64,000 bases of DNA, taken from positions 83,832 to 147,831 of the forward strand of contig NZ_LWCS01000015.1 of the NCBI RefSeq assembly GCF_001650495.1, written 5' to 3'. The translations under genes and the position numbers were made by a program. Source of the stretch: Mycolicibacterium iranicum (GTDB lineage Bacteria > Actinomycetota > Actinomycetes > Mycobacteriales > Mycobacteriaceae). The notes beneath the pieces were generated by a model. That model saw nothing but the letters and a program-made list of their open reading frames with translations, made no database searches and was not told the origin of the DNA. Of the stretch, positions 9,481-19,533 are shown piece after piece. Positions within the stretch are counted from its first letter, which is position 1. Each line of letters opens with the position of its first letter.

Positions 9481-9556
9481 AGTCGTTCCCTCCTGGTCTT
9501 GCGGCAGCTTAAGGCCGCCTCACACCTGGGTTCTGGAGTCATTGGTCGTTGCGGGT

Positions 9557-9571
9557 AAGGCCTTTGGACCC
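9557..9571 (-). promoter_or_regulatory. Possible DosR box, weak
   Basis: On the minus strand the segment reads GGGTCCAAAGGCCTT, which keeps GGG..C and GGCC of the DosR core but misses several positions. It lies 77 bases upstream of the leftward USP gene, the expected distance. Support is mainly positional. Confidence 0.35.
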
Positions 9572-9664
9572 CCACGGCCACGGTCGGCCCCCGATACTGT
9601 CGGGACATGCCGGTGGTGCGGTGGATCATCGTCGCGGGGGCGGCGATGAGCGCCCCTCGCTCTT

Positions 9665-9838
9665 GTGGGCTCATCCCTTTTGCCCGCAGGCGATTTCACC
9701 TACATCGCTCTCGCAGATCTGGTGCCAGAGACGGTGGAGTCCCCGGGCATGGGGGACAAATTTGTCTTGTTCGCAACGTTCGTCGCGGGATTGCTGATCC
9801 TTGATGCGATCACGTCGTGGGATGCGCTTGCGCGCTGA
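9665..9838 (+). pseudogene. C-terminal remnant of a ZIP-family metal permease
   Basis: A 57-codon open stretch encodes LPAGDFTYIALADLVPE followed by a hydrophobic helix FVLFATFVAGLLILDAI. The first part matches the ZIP-family transmembrane segment that carries the metal-binding His/Asn-x-x-x-Asp-Leu-x-Pro-Glu pattern. No upstream ZIP domain is present: the same frame has a TGA at about 9650 and the preceding bases do not encode ZIP helices in any frame. It is best read as the decayed end of a transporter gene squeezed between two USP genes. A real short peptide starting at GTG 9665 cannot be excluded. Confidence 0.4.
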
Positions 9839-9841
9839 TGG

Positions 9842-10717
9842 TCATCTCGGACGTGTCACGATCACGGGAACCCTCGCCGCCTGGACGACCGCGCTACTCA
9901 CCGAGCCCAGCAGCATACTTGCGACAGCGCCGTAGCCGTGACTGCCGACGACAACCAGTTGCGCCGATCGCGCATGTTCGACAAGTTGGTAAGCCGGTCT
10001 GTCGGGGATCACGATGCGGTCGACCACCACATCGGGGTAACGCGTCTGCCAGGAGGACAGCTGCCGAGACACCTCGTCGTCGACCTCGGATCGGATGTCA
10101 TCCCAATCGAAACCGGGCATCTCGAACGCTCCCGGTGACCACCACGCATGCAGCGCGACAAGTTTGACGCGCCGCAGCGCGGCCTCCTCGAAGGCCAGTT
10201 TGACAGCCGGCTCGGCCTCGGGGGAGCCGTCAAAACCCAGCAGAACGGGCGCATCGGTATCAGGTGTCGGCTCTTCGTCATGAATGACCGCGACCGGGCA
10301 GTGGGCCCGGTGGACGAGCCCGGTGCTGACGCTGCCCAGGAGCGTACGTGCGAGCGCACCCTGTCCTCGGGAACCGACGACGACCATGCCCGCCGATTTG
10401 GAGGCCGCAACCAGCGCAGAAGTCGGTGTCGCAACAACGAATTCGGTGGTGATGGACAACGAGGATCCGGTGAGTTTGTCTGCGATCTGCTCGGCGTCGG
10501 CGAGGATCTCTCGACCGACCTCCGCCTGCCAATCCATGTAACCCGTCGGTATCGGAGCCACGGGCCACGCGGCGATGGGCAGAGACGCTGCATACAGGAT
10601 TGCCAGAGGTACCTCGCGCATGGCCGCTTCGTTCGCGGCCCATTCGAGCGCCGGCTCAGAGGATGTCGAATCATCGACGCCGACAACGATCCGGTCGAAA
10701 TCTGTTTGAGCGGCCAT
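9842..10717 (-). CDS. Tandem-domain universal stress protein
   Basis: 291 residues starting at the ATG whose product begins [16 protein letters not shown]. Upstream in-frame codons exist but lack family similarity and cross the promoter region, so the internal ATG is chosen. Two UspA domains each end in an ATP-binding signature, [17 protein letters not shown] and [17 protein letters not shown]. Transcribed leftward, divergent from the large P-type ATPase, with a DosR-like box in the shared intergenic region. Closest family role: Rv2623-like ATP-binding dormancy protein, by inference. Confidence 0.93.
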   Translation of the reverse strand: MAAQTDFDRIVVGVDDSTSSEPALEWAANEAAMREVPLAILYAASLPIAAWPVAPIPTGYMDWQAEVGREILADAEQIADKLTGSSLSITTEFVVATPTSALVAASKSAGMVVVGSRGQGALARTLLGSVSTGLVHRAHCPVAVIHDEEPTPDTDAPVLLGFDGSPEAEPAVKLAFEEAALRRVKLVALHAWWSPGAFEMPGFDWDDIRSEVDDEVSRQLSSWQTRYPDVVVDRIVIPDRPAYQLVEHARSAQLVVVGSHGYGAVASMLLGSVSSAVVQAARVPVIVTRPR

Positions 10718-10796
10718 TGTGTCATCCCCATTCCGGCGTCGGTGCTCCGCGTGGCCTTGCGAAGTCAACACTAGGACAGTTCCCGCCTCCTCTGTA

Positions 10797-10811
10797 GAGA
10801 CCTTCGGCCCT
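10797..10811 (+). promoter_or_regulatory. DosR box in divergent USP / ctpI promoter
   Basis: GAGACCTTCGGCCCT keeps 13 of 15 positions of the core GGGACTTTnGGCCCT. It lies 80 bases from the USP start and 37 bases from the ATPase start, so one site could serve both directions. Confidence 0.55.
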
Positions 10812-10847
10812 TCCGGGACCGGCGGTGTGCGCAGCAGAATTCCGGTC

Positions 10848-13800
10848 ATGCTGAAACAGCTCGTCGGCCTGCCTGTAATGCTTGCGGCTTCCGGCACCCG
10901 AGCAGCCGTGGGGACGACGAGGTCCGCCGTCACTGCAGTGGCCGGTGTGGCCCTCAGTGCCGAGCCGATCTCTGACCTGACGGCAGTGGGGCGCGCTCTT
11001 GCCGGGGTTGCGCTGGAAGCGGTGGGCGGTCCTCGCGCTCGGCGAACCTCGTCGCAGGGGTCGCGGCGCTGGGTCGAGGTGCGCGGGCTCGAAGGTGCAG
11101 ACGGCGAACAGATCGGCGACGCAGTGCTCAGCGCTGTCTGGGCGACACCGGGAGTTCACGATGCCGTCCTCATCACGCCCATTTCGCGGGTGTTGGTGAC
11201 GGTCGGCAACGGCGGTCCGTCGGCCGCACGGCTGTCGGCTGTCGTCGCCGAGGCTGAGCGCAGGACAGGTGCGGCGGTATCGAAGTCGCCGGGTGTCAGC
11301 CTGCCCGGTGACGACGAGGTGCTCGCGGCACGGGTAGCGGCGGTCGGGGTGGCCGCAGCAGCTGTAGGGTTTGCGATGGCGGGCGGCGCCCTCGGGCTGC
11401 CCCGCCTCGCAACCGCGGTGTCGGTGCCTACCAACATCGTTGACCACGCGCCGGTTCTGCGCCGCCAGATCGAAGAGCACGTGGGTGCCGACGGTGCCGA
11501 CACGCTGATTGCGCTCGCCAATTCGGCCACCGCGGCGCTCACCGCATCACCGGCGTCGGCGGTGGCCGAGACACTGGCGCGGGCGGTTCTTGTCGCCGAG
11601 GCGTGGACTGCGCGACGCGCATGGCAGGATCGCGAACCCGAACTCGCGCAATACCCGACGTCGGGCGGTGCTTCGCGCACCCGCCGTCCCGATCTGGTTC
11701 GGAGTGCAGCGCCGGCCGACCGTTACGCGAACCGCGCCGCGGCCGTCGGGCTCGGGGCCGCCGCTGCGCTCGGCGCAGCGACGGGCAATGTGGATCTTGC
11801 CGCGCAGGCCGCGCTGATCGCCGTCCCGAAACCTCTGCGTGCCATGCGAGAAGCATTCGGTGCGGCCATGACTCGGGGTCTGGATGCCCATCATGGATCG
11901 CTTGTGATGTCCTCCAGAACCCTCAGGCTTCTGGATCGGGTGGACGCGATCGTGATAGATCCGCGGGCTCTCTACACCCGCGGGGTCACAGTCAGCCGTA
12001 TTCGTGGACTCGAGAATTCGCATCGGGCCTCGGCATGGGAGGCCGCGAGAACTGCTTTGGAGAGAGGCGAACTGGGGGTCGGCTGGCATCCACTTTCCGC
12101 TGTTTCTCCCGAAGAAGGTGTCGGCGAGGTACTCGTCAGCCCAGTTCGGGATCCGCACGCTTCCGCGCTTCTCGCCGAGGCGCGCAGAACCGACCTGCGT
12201 GTGGTCTCCATCGAGGATGACGGGCTTCATTCTCTGGCACAGGGTTTCGACCAACTACAGATGGCCCGAGGGCCGGTCGACGATGCAGTCGCTGACGCGG
12301 TGTCGGCACTGACTGCAGAGGGAGCGACTGTCGCACTGGTCACCACGCCCGAGATGAACGTCCCGCATTCTGCCCACGTCACGATCGGCCTGATGCGCGA
12401 CGATGATTCGCCACCGTGGGGTGCCGATGTGTTCGTCACGGATCTCACCGGGGCTTGGCGCATACTGCGCGCGTTGCCTGCAGCTCGCCGGGCCAGCGAC
12501 CAGGCGGTAAGACTGTCGGCTTCGGCATCGGCGCTCGGTGCGCTGATGCTGGTTCCCGGCGTGGTAGGACGCGGGCCGGCGTCGGTGAGCATCGGCTCGC
12601 TAGCAAGTCTGTGGAGTGGTAATACCGCCGCCAACAGAGTTTTTCGCGATCCGGCCCCCCATCCGGAACCGCGCCATGACTGGCACTGCCTGCCGGTGGG
12701 CGAAGTTCGCCGGTTGCTTCCCCGCCCGGTGGACGACATCCCTGTCGACGATATGGGCGGCGGCCCGGCCTCCGAGAACAGCACGAGGTGGGCGGCGGTG
12801 CGGGAGTTCGTTGCGGAGATGCGGCACGACCTGGACGACCCCATCACACCGCTGCTCATCACCGGCGCGGCCGCGAGCGCGCTCCTCGGGTCCGCAGTCG
12901 ATGCGGTTCTCGTCGCTGGGGTGCTGCTGGCCAACGCCGCCGTGTCGGCAGAACAACAACTGCATGCCGAACATGTGCTGAACCGTCTATTGGCAGTGCA
13001 GGAGCCCGCCGCACGCAGGCGGATCGGCCCACTGGATGCCGGGAAACACGAAAGCGTAGCGGCCGATCGTCTTCGCCTGGGCGACATCATCGAGGTGCGT
13101 GGAGGTGAGGTGGTTCCGGCTGATGCGCGATTACTTGACGCAGCAGACGTCGAAGTGGACGAGTCGGCGCTGACCGGCGAGTCGCTCCCCGTATCCAAGA
13201 GTGTCGGCGCCACCCCGGGCGCCCCACTCGCCGAACGCCAGTGCATGCTCTTCGGCGGCAGCACAGTGCTCTCGGGCACAGCCCTGGCGGTGGTGACCGC
13301 CGTCGGGCCTGGCATGGAGATGCGGCGCGCCATGGCGATGGCGCCGCGAAAGTCCAGCGAGATCGGTCTGCACACCCAATTGCGACACATCACCAATCGC
13401 GCCCTGCCCGTCAGCGTCGTTGGTGGCGCACTGGTCGGCGTGCTCGGCGGACTCCGGGGTTTGCCGTTGAAGCACGCACTGGCCAGCGCGGTGTCGGTGA
13501 TGGTGGCCGCGGTGCCCGAAGGGTTGCCTCTTGTCGCCACGCTCGCCCAGCAGGCGGCCGCAGGTAGGCTCAGCGACAAAGCTGTCCTGGTGCGAAACCC
13601 GCATTCCGTCGAAGCATTTGCCCGGCTCGATGTTGTCTGCTTCGACAAGACCGGCACGCTGAGCGAGAACCATCTGCGCGTGAGATCGGTGCATCCGTTG
13701 TCCGGTCACAGCGATTCCGAGGTACTCACCGTGGCGGCGCGGACCACGTTCGCGCGAGCGGGGCACAGGGCTCAACACGCGACCGATCAGGCGATCCGAG

Positions 13801-15215
13801 AGGCTGTCGAGGGTGGCGGCAGTCATTCAAGCCAGGACGTTGACGACCGCGACGCGTTTCTTCCCTTCCAATCCGATCGTCCTTTCGCCGCAGCGCTGCT
13901 CGGCAAGGTCATCTCCGTCAAAGGTGCACCGGAGACCATTTCGGCGGCTGTCTTCGACGGCGGCGCCTTCGCGGGCCTGGTCACCGAAATGGGTCAGCAA
14001 GGCCTGCGGGTGCTCGCCGTCGCGCAGCGCCACCTCAGTGACGAGGAAGCGGCTGCCGCGGCGGCGGATGCGTCGTACTTCGAGTCGCTGTGCCGAACTG
14101 CGCTGACCCCGGTCGGACTCATCGGTTTGGCCGACACTCCGCGGCCGGCGGCCCACGGCCTCCTCACGGAGCTTCAGCGCCGCCACATCGGGGTGCGGCT
14201 GATCACCGGTGATCACCCGGTCACGGCCAGAGCCGTCGCATCCGAACTCGGATTGATCGTCGGTGCCGACGAGGTGATCACGGGAACAGATTGGGAGACA
14301 ATGACTCCTGATCAACGAGAAGCTGCGGCCGCACATTGCCGGGTGTTCGCCCGGATGTCGCCAGAGCACAAGATCGATGTGGTCCAGGCGCTCGAGAAGA
14401 TGGGCCTCGTGACCGCGATGGTCGGTGACGGAGCCAACGACGCGGCAGCGATCCGCGCTGCGAGTATCGGAGTGGGGGTGGTGGCCCGCGGTAGCGACCC
14501 GGCGCGCACGGCGGCGGATGTCATGCTTCTCGATGGTCGCATCGAGGCGCTGCTGGATGCGATCGACGAGGGACATCAGCTGTGGCGTCGGGTTCATTCT
14601 GCGGTGTCGGTGCTCCTCGGCGGCAATGCCGGCGAGGTGGGTTTCGCTCTGATCACAACGTTGCTGACGGGAGACTCGGCGCTGAACACCCGGCAGATGT
14701 TGCTGGTGAATCTCCTCACGGATGCGTTCCCGGCAGCAGCACTGGCAGTCAGCGAGCAGAAGAACACCTCGCCGGGCCCGCACGATGAGGCGGCGCTCTG
14801 GAAAGACATCGGCATCAGGGGAGTGGCCACGGCCAGTGGTGCGACGCTGGCATGGCTGGTGGCCCGCCCCACCGGGACGCCGAGGCATGCATCGACGGTG
14901 GCGTTGGTCGGACTCGTCGGTGCGCAGCTGCTGCAGACGCTGCTGGACTCCAACAGCCCGGGCGTGGTCCTGACGTCTGTGGGCAGTCTCGCGGCCATGG
15001 GTGTCGTGATCAGCACCCCCGGCGTGAGTCAACTTTTCGGCTGCACGCCGTTGACGCCGATCGGGTGGGCACAGGGTCTGGTCGCGGCGTCGGCGGCCAC
15101 CGCGGTCTCTCAATTCGCCCCGGGGCTTCTCGCCGCTGTCGCCGATCGCCTGAGGCCCGCGAGTTCAGTTGAGCAGCAGACTGACAGCGCCGAAGTAGAA
15201 CAGGATCGACAGTAG
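10848..15215 (+). CDS. ctpI: Large P-type cation-transporting ATPase, CtpI-like
   Basis: 1455 residues, far longer than a normal P-type pump (about 900) and close to mycobacterial CtpI. The N-terminal half is a long region with Ala-rich hydrophobic segments. The catalytic half has all core motifs in order: TGES actuator loop (about residue 775), PEGLP in the transport helix (about 889), the phosphorylated aspartate in DKTGTLSE (about 933), KGAPE in the nucleotide domain, and the hinge [13 protein letters not shown] (about 1193). PEGLP is typical of calcium-type (P2) pumps, but the transported ion of CtpI-type proteins is uncertain. ATG 10848 is chosen because the in-frame codons upstream cross the DosR-like box. 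The end overlaps the convergent mgtE gene by 51 bases. Confidence 0.88.
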   Translation: MLKQLVGLPVMLAASGTRAAVGTTRSAVTAVAGVALSAEPISDLTAVGRALAGVALEAVGGPRARRTSSQGSRRWVEVRGLEGADGEQIGDAVLSAVWATPGVHDAVLITPISRVLVTVGNGGPSAARLSAVVAEAERRTGAAVSKSPGVSLPGDDEVLAARVAAVGVAAAAVGFAMAGGALGLPRLATAVSVPTNIVDHAPVLRRQIEEHVGADGADTLIALANSATAALTASPASAVAETLARAVLVAEAWTARRAWQDREPELAQYPTSGGASRTRRPDLVRSAAPADRYANRAAAVGLGAAAALGAATGNVDLAAQAALIAVPKPLRAMREAFGAAMTRGLDAHHGSLVMSSRTLRLLDRVDAIVIDPRALYTRGVTVSRIRGLENSHRASAWEAARTALERGELGVGWHPLSAVSPEEGVGEVLVSPVRDPHASALLAEARRTDLRVVSIEDDGLHSLAQGFDQLQMARGPVDDAVADAVSALTAEGATVALVTTPEMNVPHSAHVTIGLMRDDDSPPWGADVFVTDLTGAWRILRALPAARRASDQAVRLSASASALGALMLVPGVVGRGPASVSIGSLASLWSGNTAANRVFRDPAPHPEPRHDWHCLPVGEVRRLLPRPVDDIPVDDMGGGPASENSTRWAAVREFVAEMRHDLDDPITPLLITGAAASALLGSAVDAVLVAGVLLANAAVSAEQQLHAEHVLNRLLAVQEPAARRRIGPLDAGKHESVAADRLRLGDIIEVRGGEVVPADARLLDAADVEVDESALTGESLPVSKSVGATPGAPLAERQCMLFGGSTVLSGTALAVVTAVGPGMEMRRAMAMAPRKSSEIGLHTQLRHITNRALPVSVVGGALVGVLGGLRGLPLKHALASAVSVMVAAVPEGLPLVATLAQQAAAGRLSDKAVLVRNPHSVEAFARLDVVCFDKTGTLSENHLRVRSVHPLSGHSDSEVLTVAARTTFARAGHRAQHATDQAIREAVEGGGSHSSQDVDDRDAFLPFQSDRPFAAALLGKVISVKGAPETISAAVFDGGAFAGLVTEMGQQGLRVLAVAQRHLSDEEAAAAAADASYFESLCRTALTPVGLIGLADTPRPAAHGLLTELQRRHIGVRLITGDHPVTARAVASELGLIVGADEVITGTDWETMTPDQREAAAAHCRVFARMSPEHKIDVVQALEKMGLVTAMVGDGANDAAAIRAASIGVGVVARGSDPARTAADVMLLDGRIEALLDAIDEGHQLWRRVHSAVSVLLGGNAGEVGFALITTLLTGDSALNTRQMLLVNLLTDAFPAAALAVSEQKNTSPGPHDEAALWKDIGIRGVATASGATLAWLVARPTGTPRHASTVALVGLVGAQLLQTLLDSNSPGVVLTSVGSLAAMGVVISTPGVSQLFGCTPLTPIGWAQGLVAASAATAVSQFAPGLLAAVADRLRPASSVEQQTDSAEVEQDRQ

Positions 15216-16166
15216 ATCCTGGAACACGGTCGCCAGCGGTCCGGAACCGAAAGCGGGATCCTTGCCGAGCCGATGGAGCAGCCAGGGCAGGCACAGTGCG
15301 ACGAGGGTCGACACCGTGCTCGCACCCACGACGCTCAACGAAACTGCACTCGCCAGAGCGTAATTCGCCGTCATCGCGACCACGACAGGCCACATGATGG
15401 AGCCGAGTAGCAATCCCATCAACAGACCGGTCAGGCCTTCGCGCAGGGTGATCCGACGGATGCCTACTCCGACTGAAAGTCCCCGGATCGCCAACGTCTC
15501 GGTCTGGGTCCCCACCGCGTCGGCAAGATAGACGATGCCGGGAACGAAGTACGCGATGGCCAGATCAGCCTCGAGCACCTCAGTGAACGCCGTCATGATC
15601 ACCGCAGAGGTCATGGCCCCGAGCAGACCGACGATCAGCCAGGGAAGTCTGTGCCACAATCGTTTCCGTACAGACTCGACGCTGGTCGACCTCGCAGACT
15701 CGACATCGTGCAGGAACCCACCCAGTCGGGCCAGATCTTCGTCGTGTTCCTGCAGCAGGATGGTGAGCAGACACTGTGGAGAGATCAATCCCAGGAATGT
15801 TCGCTTCTCGTCGACGACGGCCAGATACGACTCGGCCCGCTGTACCGCCTGCCAAGCCGCGTGTTCCTGGTCGGTGCGGGGGGCGACCACCGGGGGCATC
15901 GGGTCCATGACATCTCGCAAGCGCTGCTCCTCGTCGGCCGCGAACATCGCCTCTATCGTGGCGATTCCGAGGATGCGCCGCTCGTCGTCGAGGACAGCTA
16001 CCGCCGACGCGCTCTGGAAGCGTCTGCCGCGCATGGCGGCAAGCGCGTCGGTGACCAAGATGTCGGGTCTGAATGCAGGTACTTGAGTGGATGCATGGTG
16101 CAGTGCCTGGTCCGCTGGGCCGAGCAGACGGTGCGCAGTAGGGGTCAGCGCCTGCTCCGCCGTCAT
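15165..16166 (-). CDS. mgtE: MgtE-family magnesium transporter lacking the N domain
   Basis: 333 residues. A CBS-domain pair (about 34-150) is followed by a five-helix MgtE membrane domain (about 172-332) that includes the pore-type segment FVPGIVYLADAVGTQTE, where the conserved aspartate is kept. The usual N-terminal superhelical domain of MgtE (about 130 residues) is missing, making a short form. MgtE channels admit Mg2+ under control of Mg binding to the cytosolic domains. ATG 16166 overlaps the stop of the upstream WS/DGAT gene by four bases, so both are in one leftward unit behind the DosR box at 17603. Confidence 0.87.
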   Translation of the reverse strand: MTAEQALTPTAHRLLGPADQALHHASTQVPAFRPDILVTDALAAMRGRRFQSASAVAVLDDERRILGIATIEAMFAADEEQRLRDVMDPMPPVVAPRTDQEHAAWQAVQRAESYLAVVDEKRTFLGLISPQCLLTILLQEHDEDLARLGGFLHDVESARSTSVESVRKRLWHRLPWLIVGLLGAMTSAVIMTAFTEVLEADLAIAYFVPGIVYLADAVGTQTETLAIRGLSVGVGIRRITLREGLTGLLMGLLLGSIMWPVVVAMTANYALASAVSLSVVGASTVSTLVALCLPWLLHRLGKDPAFGSGPLATVFQDLLSILFYFGAVSLLLN

Positions 16167-17542
16167 CTGCCGACCTTGGCCGGACGGTACGGTCGTCGAG
16201 CGGCGGCGGCGAGGCCGGCCACCGCGTCCGCGATTCCGCTCGCAAGTTCATCGACGTCGGGGAATGCGTCGAAATCGCTGGTGATTCCGAAGATCAAGTC
16301 CTGTCCGTAGCTCAGAATGGCGACCGCGACTCGAAGTCTCAGCGCCACAGGCGGAATAGGGAGCATTCGCACAACGTCGCAGCCCATCATCTGCAGATGC
16401 CGTTGTGGTCCGGGCACGTTGGTTGCCAACGTGACCACGCCCCGCTGAGGCAACGCGGTCACGGTGCGGATCAGACGGGCGGCCAGCGCGAACGGCAGCA
16501 AGTTGGTCGCGGCCATCGCGGCACTTGCGGCCTGTCGTTGCCCGCCGGCTTTGACCCGGTTGAGGCGTTGGTGCACCGCCTTCAACTGCTCCACTCGGTC
16601 GGGTTCGTCGACCGGCAGGTACGGGAGCATGACCGATACCCGGTTGTCGAGGCGGTCCATCGCGTCGTTGCCGCGAACCGAAACCGGCACAAGTGTGCGC
16701 AGCGAATCCCGCTCAGGATCTTCACCACGTCGTTGCAGCGCTGCTCGGAAACTGTCTGTAATAGCGGATAGGGCAACATCATTGATGGTTACATCGAAGG
16801 CCTGGCACACTGACGCCACGTCGGCCAGAGGTACTTGGACGGCACAGTAGCGGCGCATCGTGGTAACGGGCCCGTTCAGCGACGAGGTGGCGCCTGCCTG
16901 AAGCAAGCTGCCGAGAATCTCGATCGTGCCGCCGATAGTCGTCGTGGCGGCCGACAACGCAGTCCATGCAGTGCGCGCCCACTGCAGAGGATTCAGTGTC
17001 GGCATCGAAAGAGAAAAGCCGGGACGTGTCTGCTCGTGTGCGGCTCGAATGGCGCTGACGTAGGTTTCCCCTTCGCCTGCGTCGCTGAGCCCTGTCAGCA
17101 TGAGCATCGTGGCGATGCCGTCGGCGACGCAGTGGTGCACCTTCATCAAGATTGCCCACCGGTCTTCGGCGAGTCCTTCGATAATCCAGCACTGCCACAG
17201 AGGCCGTTCACGATCGAGTCTGGGCTCCATCGCTTCTGCGGTGAACCGGAACAGGGCCTCGTCGTCGCCGGGGTGGGGAAGGGCGGCACGGCGAATGTGG
17301 TGAGCCAGGTCCAATGCGGGATCGTCGACCCATTCCGGTGGGGACAGATCGAACGGCTGTCTGCGAACCACCTGTCGCAAACGGGGGATCGCCAGAACAC
17401 GTCGACCGATGGCCGCGACGATCTCGTCGTGATCCGGCGCTGGACCCTCTAGGACCGAAACCCCTCCGACCGCCAGGCTGATGTGCCGGTCTGCGTCTTC
17501 TGCGTACAGAAATCCGGCGTCGAGGGTACTCAAACGTGCCAC
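16163..17542 (-). CDS. Wax ester synthase / diacylglycerol acyltransferase (triacylglycerol synthase)
   Basis: 459 residues of the WS/DGAT family. The N-terminal catalytic motif HHCVADG (about 136-142, HHxxxDG) is intact, preceded by RPLWQ, and the C-terminal half has the family segments NDVALS, SVRGND and TNVPGP. It esterifies diacylglycerol with acyl-CoA to store triacylglycerol, a hallmark of mycobacterial dormancy (tgs1/Rv3130c is DosR-controlled in M. tuberculosis). It begins a leftward two-gene unit with mgtE and faces devR across a shared DosR-like box. Confidence 0.92.
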   Translation of the reverse strand: MARLSTLDAGFLYAEDADRHISLAVGGVSVLEGPAPDHDEIVAAIGRRVLAIPRLRQVVRRQPFDLSPPEWVDDPALDLAHHIRRAALPHPGDDEALFRFTAEAMEPRLDRERPLWQCWIIEGLAEDRWAILMKVHHCVADGIATMLMLTGLSDAGEGETYVSAIRAAHEQTRPGFSLSMPTLNPLQWARTAWTALSAATTTIGGTIEILGSLLQAGATSSLNGPVTTMRRYCAVQVPLADVASVCQAFDVTINDVALSAITDSFRAALQRRGEDPERDSLRTLVPVSVRGNDAMDRLDNRVSVMLPYLPVDEPDRVEQLKAVHQRLNRVKAGGQRQAASAAMAATNLLPFALAARLIRTVTALPQRGVVTLATNVPGPQRHLQMMGCDVVRMLPIPPVALRLRVAVAILSYGQDLIFGITSDFDAFPDVDELASGIADAVAGLAAAARRPYRPAKVGR

Positions 17543-17602
17543 ACCGTGAACTATCTGCCGCGCGAACGCCTCTTCTGCAGAGTCCGAGGTCCTCCGCAGT
17601 TG

Positions 17603-17617
17603 AGGACCAGCGGCCCT
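17603..17617 (-). promoter_or_regulatory. DosR box between tgs-type gene and devR
   Basis: AGGACCAGCGGCCCT, 12 of 15 with the DosR core, in the 130-base region between the divergent triacylglycerol synthase and first devR genes. Its left part is also one arm of a perfect inverted repeat GGTCCTC/GAGGACC (17588-17594 and 17602-17608). Confidence 0.55.
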
Positions 17618-17672
17618 ACTTGCCGCATCCGCTGTCGCTCAACATTGATCGATAGTGTGGAGAGGCTCTGCG

Positions 17673-18320
17673 ATGACCCGTGTGTTCCTGGTGGATGACC
17701 ACGAAGTTGTCCGGCGCGGACTGATCGACCTGCTCAGTGCTGACCCACAGCTTGACGTGGTGGGGGAGGCGGGCTCGATCGCGGAGGCGATGACACGGAT
17801 ACCCGCCGTCAATCCTGATGTAGCGGTGCTCGACGTGCGCCTGCCTGATGGCAACGGAATCGAGCTGTGCCGCGATCTGCTTTCTCGCATGTCGAATCTG
17901 CGCTGCGTGATGCTGACCTCGTTCATCTCGGACGAGGCGATGCTCGACGCAATCTTGGCAGGAGCGAGCGGATACGTCATCAAGGACATCAAGGACATCA
18001 AGGGTATGGAGCTCGCCAAGGCGATCAAGGAGGTGGGGGCAGGCCGGTCCCTGCTCGACAATCGAGCTGCGACTGCGCTGATGTCGCGAGTGCGAGACGC
18101 CGCTGAACACGCTGATCCGCGGTCGGGTTTGACCGGTCAGGAAAGAGTGCTGTTGGACTTGCTCGGCGAGGGACTGACCAACAGGCAGATCGCCGGCCGG
18201 ATGTTCCTCGCCGAGAAGACGGTCAAGAACTATGTGTCGCGTCTGCTCACCAAGCTCGGATTGGAGCGCCGTACCCAGGCGGCCGCATTCGTCTCGCGGC
18301 TTGATCGCCCACGACTGTGA
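17673..18320 (+). CDS. DevR/DosR-type response regulator, copy 1 (with KDI duplication)
   Basis: 215 residues: receiver domain (1-120) with the acidic pocket D8-D9, phosphoacceptor D54 in VLDVRLPDG and T82, then a LuxR/NarL helix-turn-helix (about 150-212) with [20 protein letters not shown]. This is the DosR architecture and is close to the second copy at 57856-58500. Odd point: after VIKDIK there is an extra DIK, i.e. residues KDI (104-106) are repeated, due to a 9-base tandem duplication at 17981-17998. This falls at the conserved lysine K104 that coordinates phosphoaspartate signalling. No kinase gene is adjacent. ATG 17673 has GAGAGG upstream. Confidence 0.9.
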   Translation: MTRVFLVDDHEVVRRGLIDLLSADPQLDVVGEAGSIAEAMTRIPAVNPDVAVLDVRLPDGNGIELCRDLLSRMSNLRCVMLTSFISDEAMLDAILAGASGYVIKDIKDIKGMELAKAIKEVGAGRSLLDNRAATALMSRVRDAAEHADPRSGLTGQERVLLDLLGEGLTNRQIAGRMFLAEKTVKNYVSRLLTKLGLERRTQAAAFVSRLDRPRL

Positions 18321-18361
18321 TTCCAGCATGCACGTCTGGCTACCAATGTCGTCCGAACGTG

Positions 18362-18946
18362 TCAGGCAGTCCTCAGCATCGAGGCCATGGTGTCGATCTC
18401 GATCTGTTGGATCGTGGCGATCGACGTGGCCAGCGCCACGGCCGCACGAAACTCGCCATCTCCGATCTCTCTGTGCGCCAATGTGATAGACCTTCGATGA
18501 TGTTCGATCATCTGGTTGAGATACACCGTGCCCGCGGTTCGTCCCTCAGCAATCTGTAGTGCGTCAACGTTGTTCACCCCCGGCTGCGAGCAGCCATCGC
18601 GGGGTGTGGAAACCGGGATCTCCCATTGTCTCAACCAGCTCAGCATGTGCTGGAGCTCCACTGTCTGCATGCTCTGAATCTGCCGGGCCGACTGAACAAC
18701 CCGCGTATCGACATCCTGCTTGGCCAGCAAGATCTCGCTCATCTGGATGGCCTGTTGGTGACATCTGATCATTTCCAGAGTGAACACCTCGTCGGCGCTG
18801 TTGTGCGCGACAACCGATCTCGAAACCGCAACGGAGCCAGGAGTCGGGGCCGAACGGTCGATCGCTGGGCCGGTGCATGCCGCGACCAAGGTCGCAGCAG
18901 CGGTCAGAACGGCTATGCCGGCGGGTGTCGGGCCTGTCCAAGTCAC
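18362..18946 (-). CDS. DUF305 lipoprotein
   Basis: 194 residues from GTG 18946, with GAGAGG eight bases upstream. A signal sequence with lipobox LVAAC puts the acylated cysteine at C24. The mature part is a DUF305 (ferritin-like) helical domain with two copies of the MIxxHHxxAI-type pattern, here MIRCHQQAIQM and MIEHHRRSITL, with several His/Met residues that could bind metal, often copper in this family. The gene lies tail to tail with devR copy 1 with about 40 bases between. Metal choice is inference. Confidence 0.87.
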   Translation of the reverse strand: MTWTGPTPAGIAVLTAAATLVAACTGPAIDRSAPTPGSVAVSRSVVAHNSADEVFTLEMIRCHQQAIQMSEILLAKQDVDTRVVQSARQIQSMQTVELQHMLSWLRQWEIPVSTPRDGCSQPGVNNVDALQIAEGRTAGTVYLNQMIEHHRRSITLAHREIGDGEFRAAVALATSIATIQQIEIDTMASMLRTA

Positions 18947-19533
18947 ATGGCAACCTCTCGTCGAACCACGCACATTTCCAACGAGTCTCGATGCCCGGTG
19001 CCATGTCGAGCACAGGTGCACCGAACGCCGGCGGTGTCCTGACGGGCCGTCCCCCCGGGGGGTGTGCTGCCCTCCCACGGCCGACTCTACGAGTCAGTCG
19101 AAGTAGGGCCAGGGTCAAAGGTCACGTTTCGGTTCAAAACGGCAAAAGTAGGTGATCGCCGAGCGCACGGTCGAATTGGCGCAACCCGCCGAATCCCAGA
19201 TAGCGTAATGGCTTGACGCTATCTATTTTCGCGTGCCTCTATTACTGTCAGAGAGTCACGCTCAAGCAGCCGGGTGGTGGCAGATTCGCTGGTCTGTATG
19301 ACCGGGGGCCGAGCGCGAGAGGCGGCCATCAGTGCACCGTCGGATCCGGAGCCGGCGGATGCCCATCGTTCCCGCCTGGGAGCTGGCGAATGTCGAAAAA
19401 TTTGATACTCATAGCCGTTGCAGTGCAATGCGATTGAAACGCCGGAGCTGGCAACGGAAAAATCGTTGCACTGGGTGGTCGTTCACTGTCCGCACATGGA
19501 CTGCCGGCTGCGCGAAACAGCGCCGATCATGAG
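18947..19533. other. 587-base region without a convincing gene
   Basis: Between the DUF305 gene start and the arsR end. Short open stretches occur on the plus strand but show neither family similarity nor ribosome binding sites. It holds a perfect inverted repeat (19198-19224), a palindrome TTGCAGTGCAA (19418-19428) and a GCAACG/CGTTGC hairpin (19451-19469). It is less GC-rich than its surroundings at 19200-19260. Confidence 0.5.
19198..19224. repeat. Perfect inverted repeat, 9-base arms
   Basis: Arms AGATAGCGT and ACGCTATCT are separated by nine bases. The repeat sits in an intergenic stretch and is followed by ATTTTC. It could be an operator or a terminator; no recognised gene directly abuts it. 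Confidence 0.6.

Noticed and set aside
12227..13657. 476-codon minus-strand frame inside ctpI
   Set aside because: Product is low-complexity Ser/Ala/Thr; the plus strand encodes the conserved P-type ATPase.
19332..19532. Small Arg/Ser-rich plus-strand ORF before arsR
   Set aside because: No ribosome site; composition typical of non-coding GC-rich frames.
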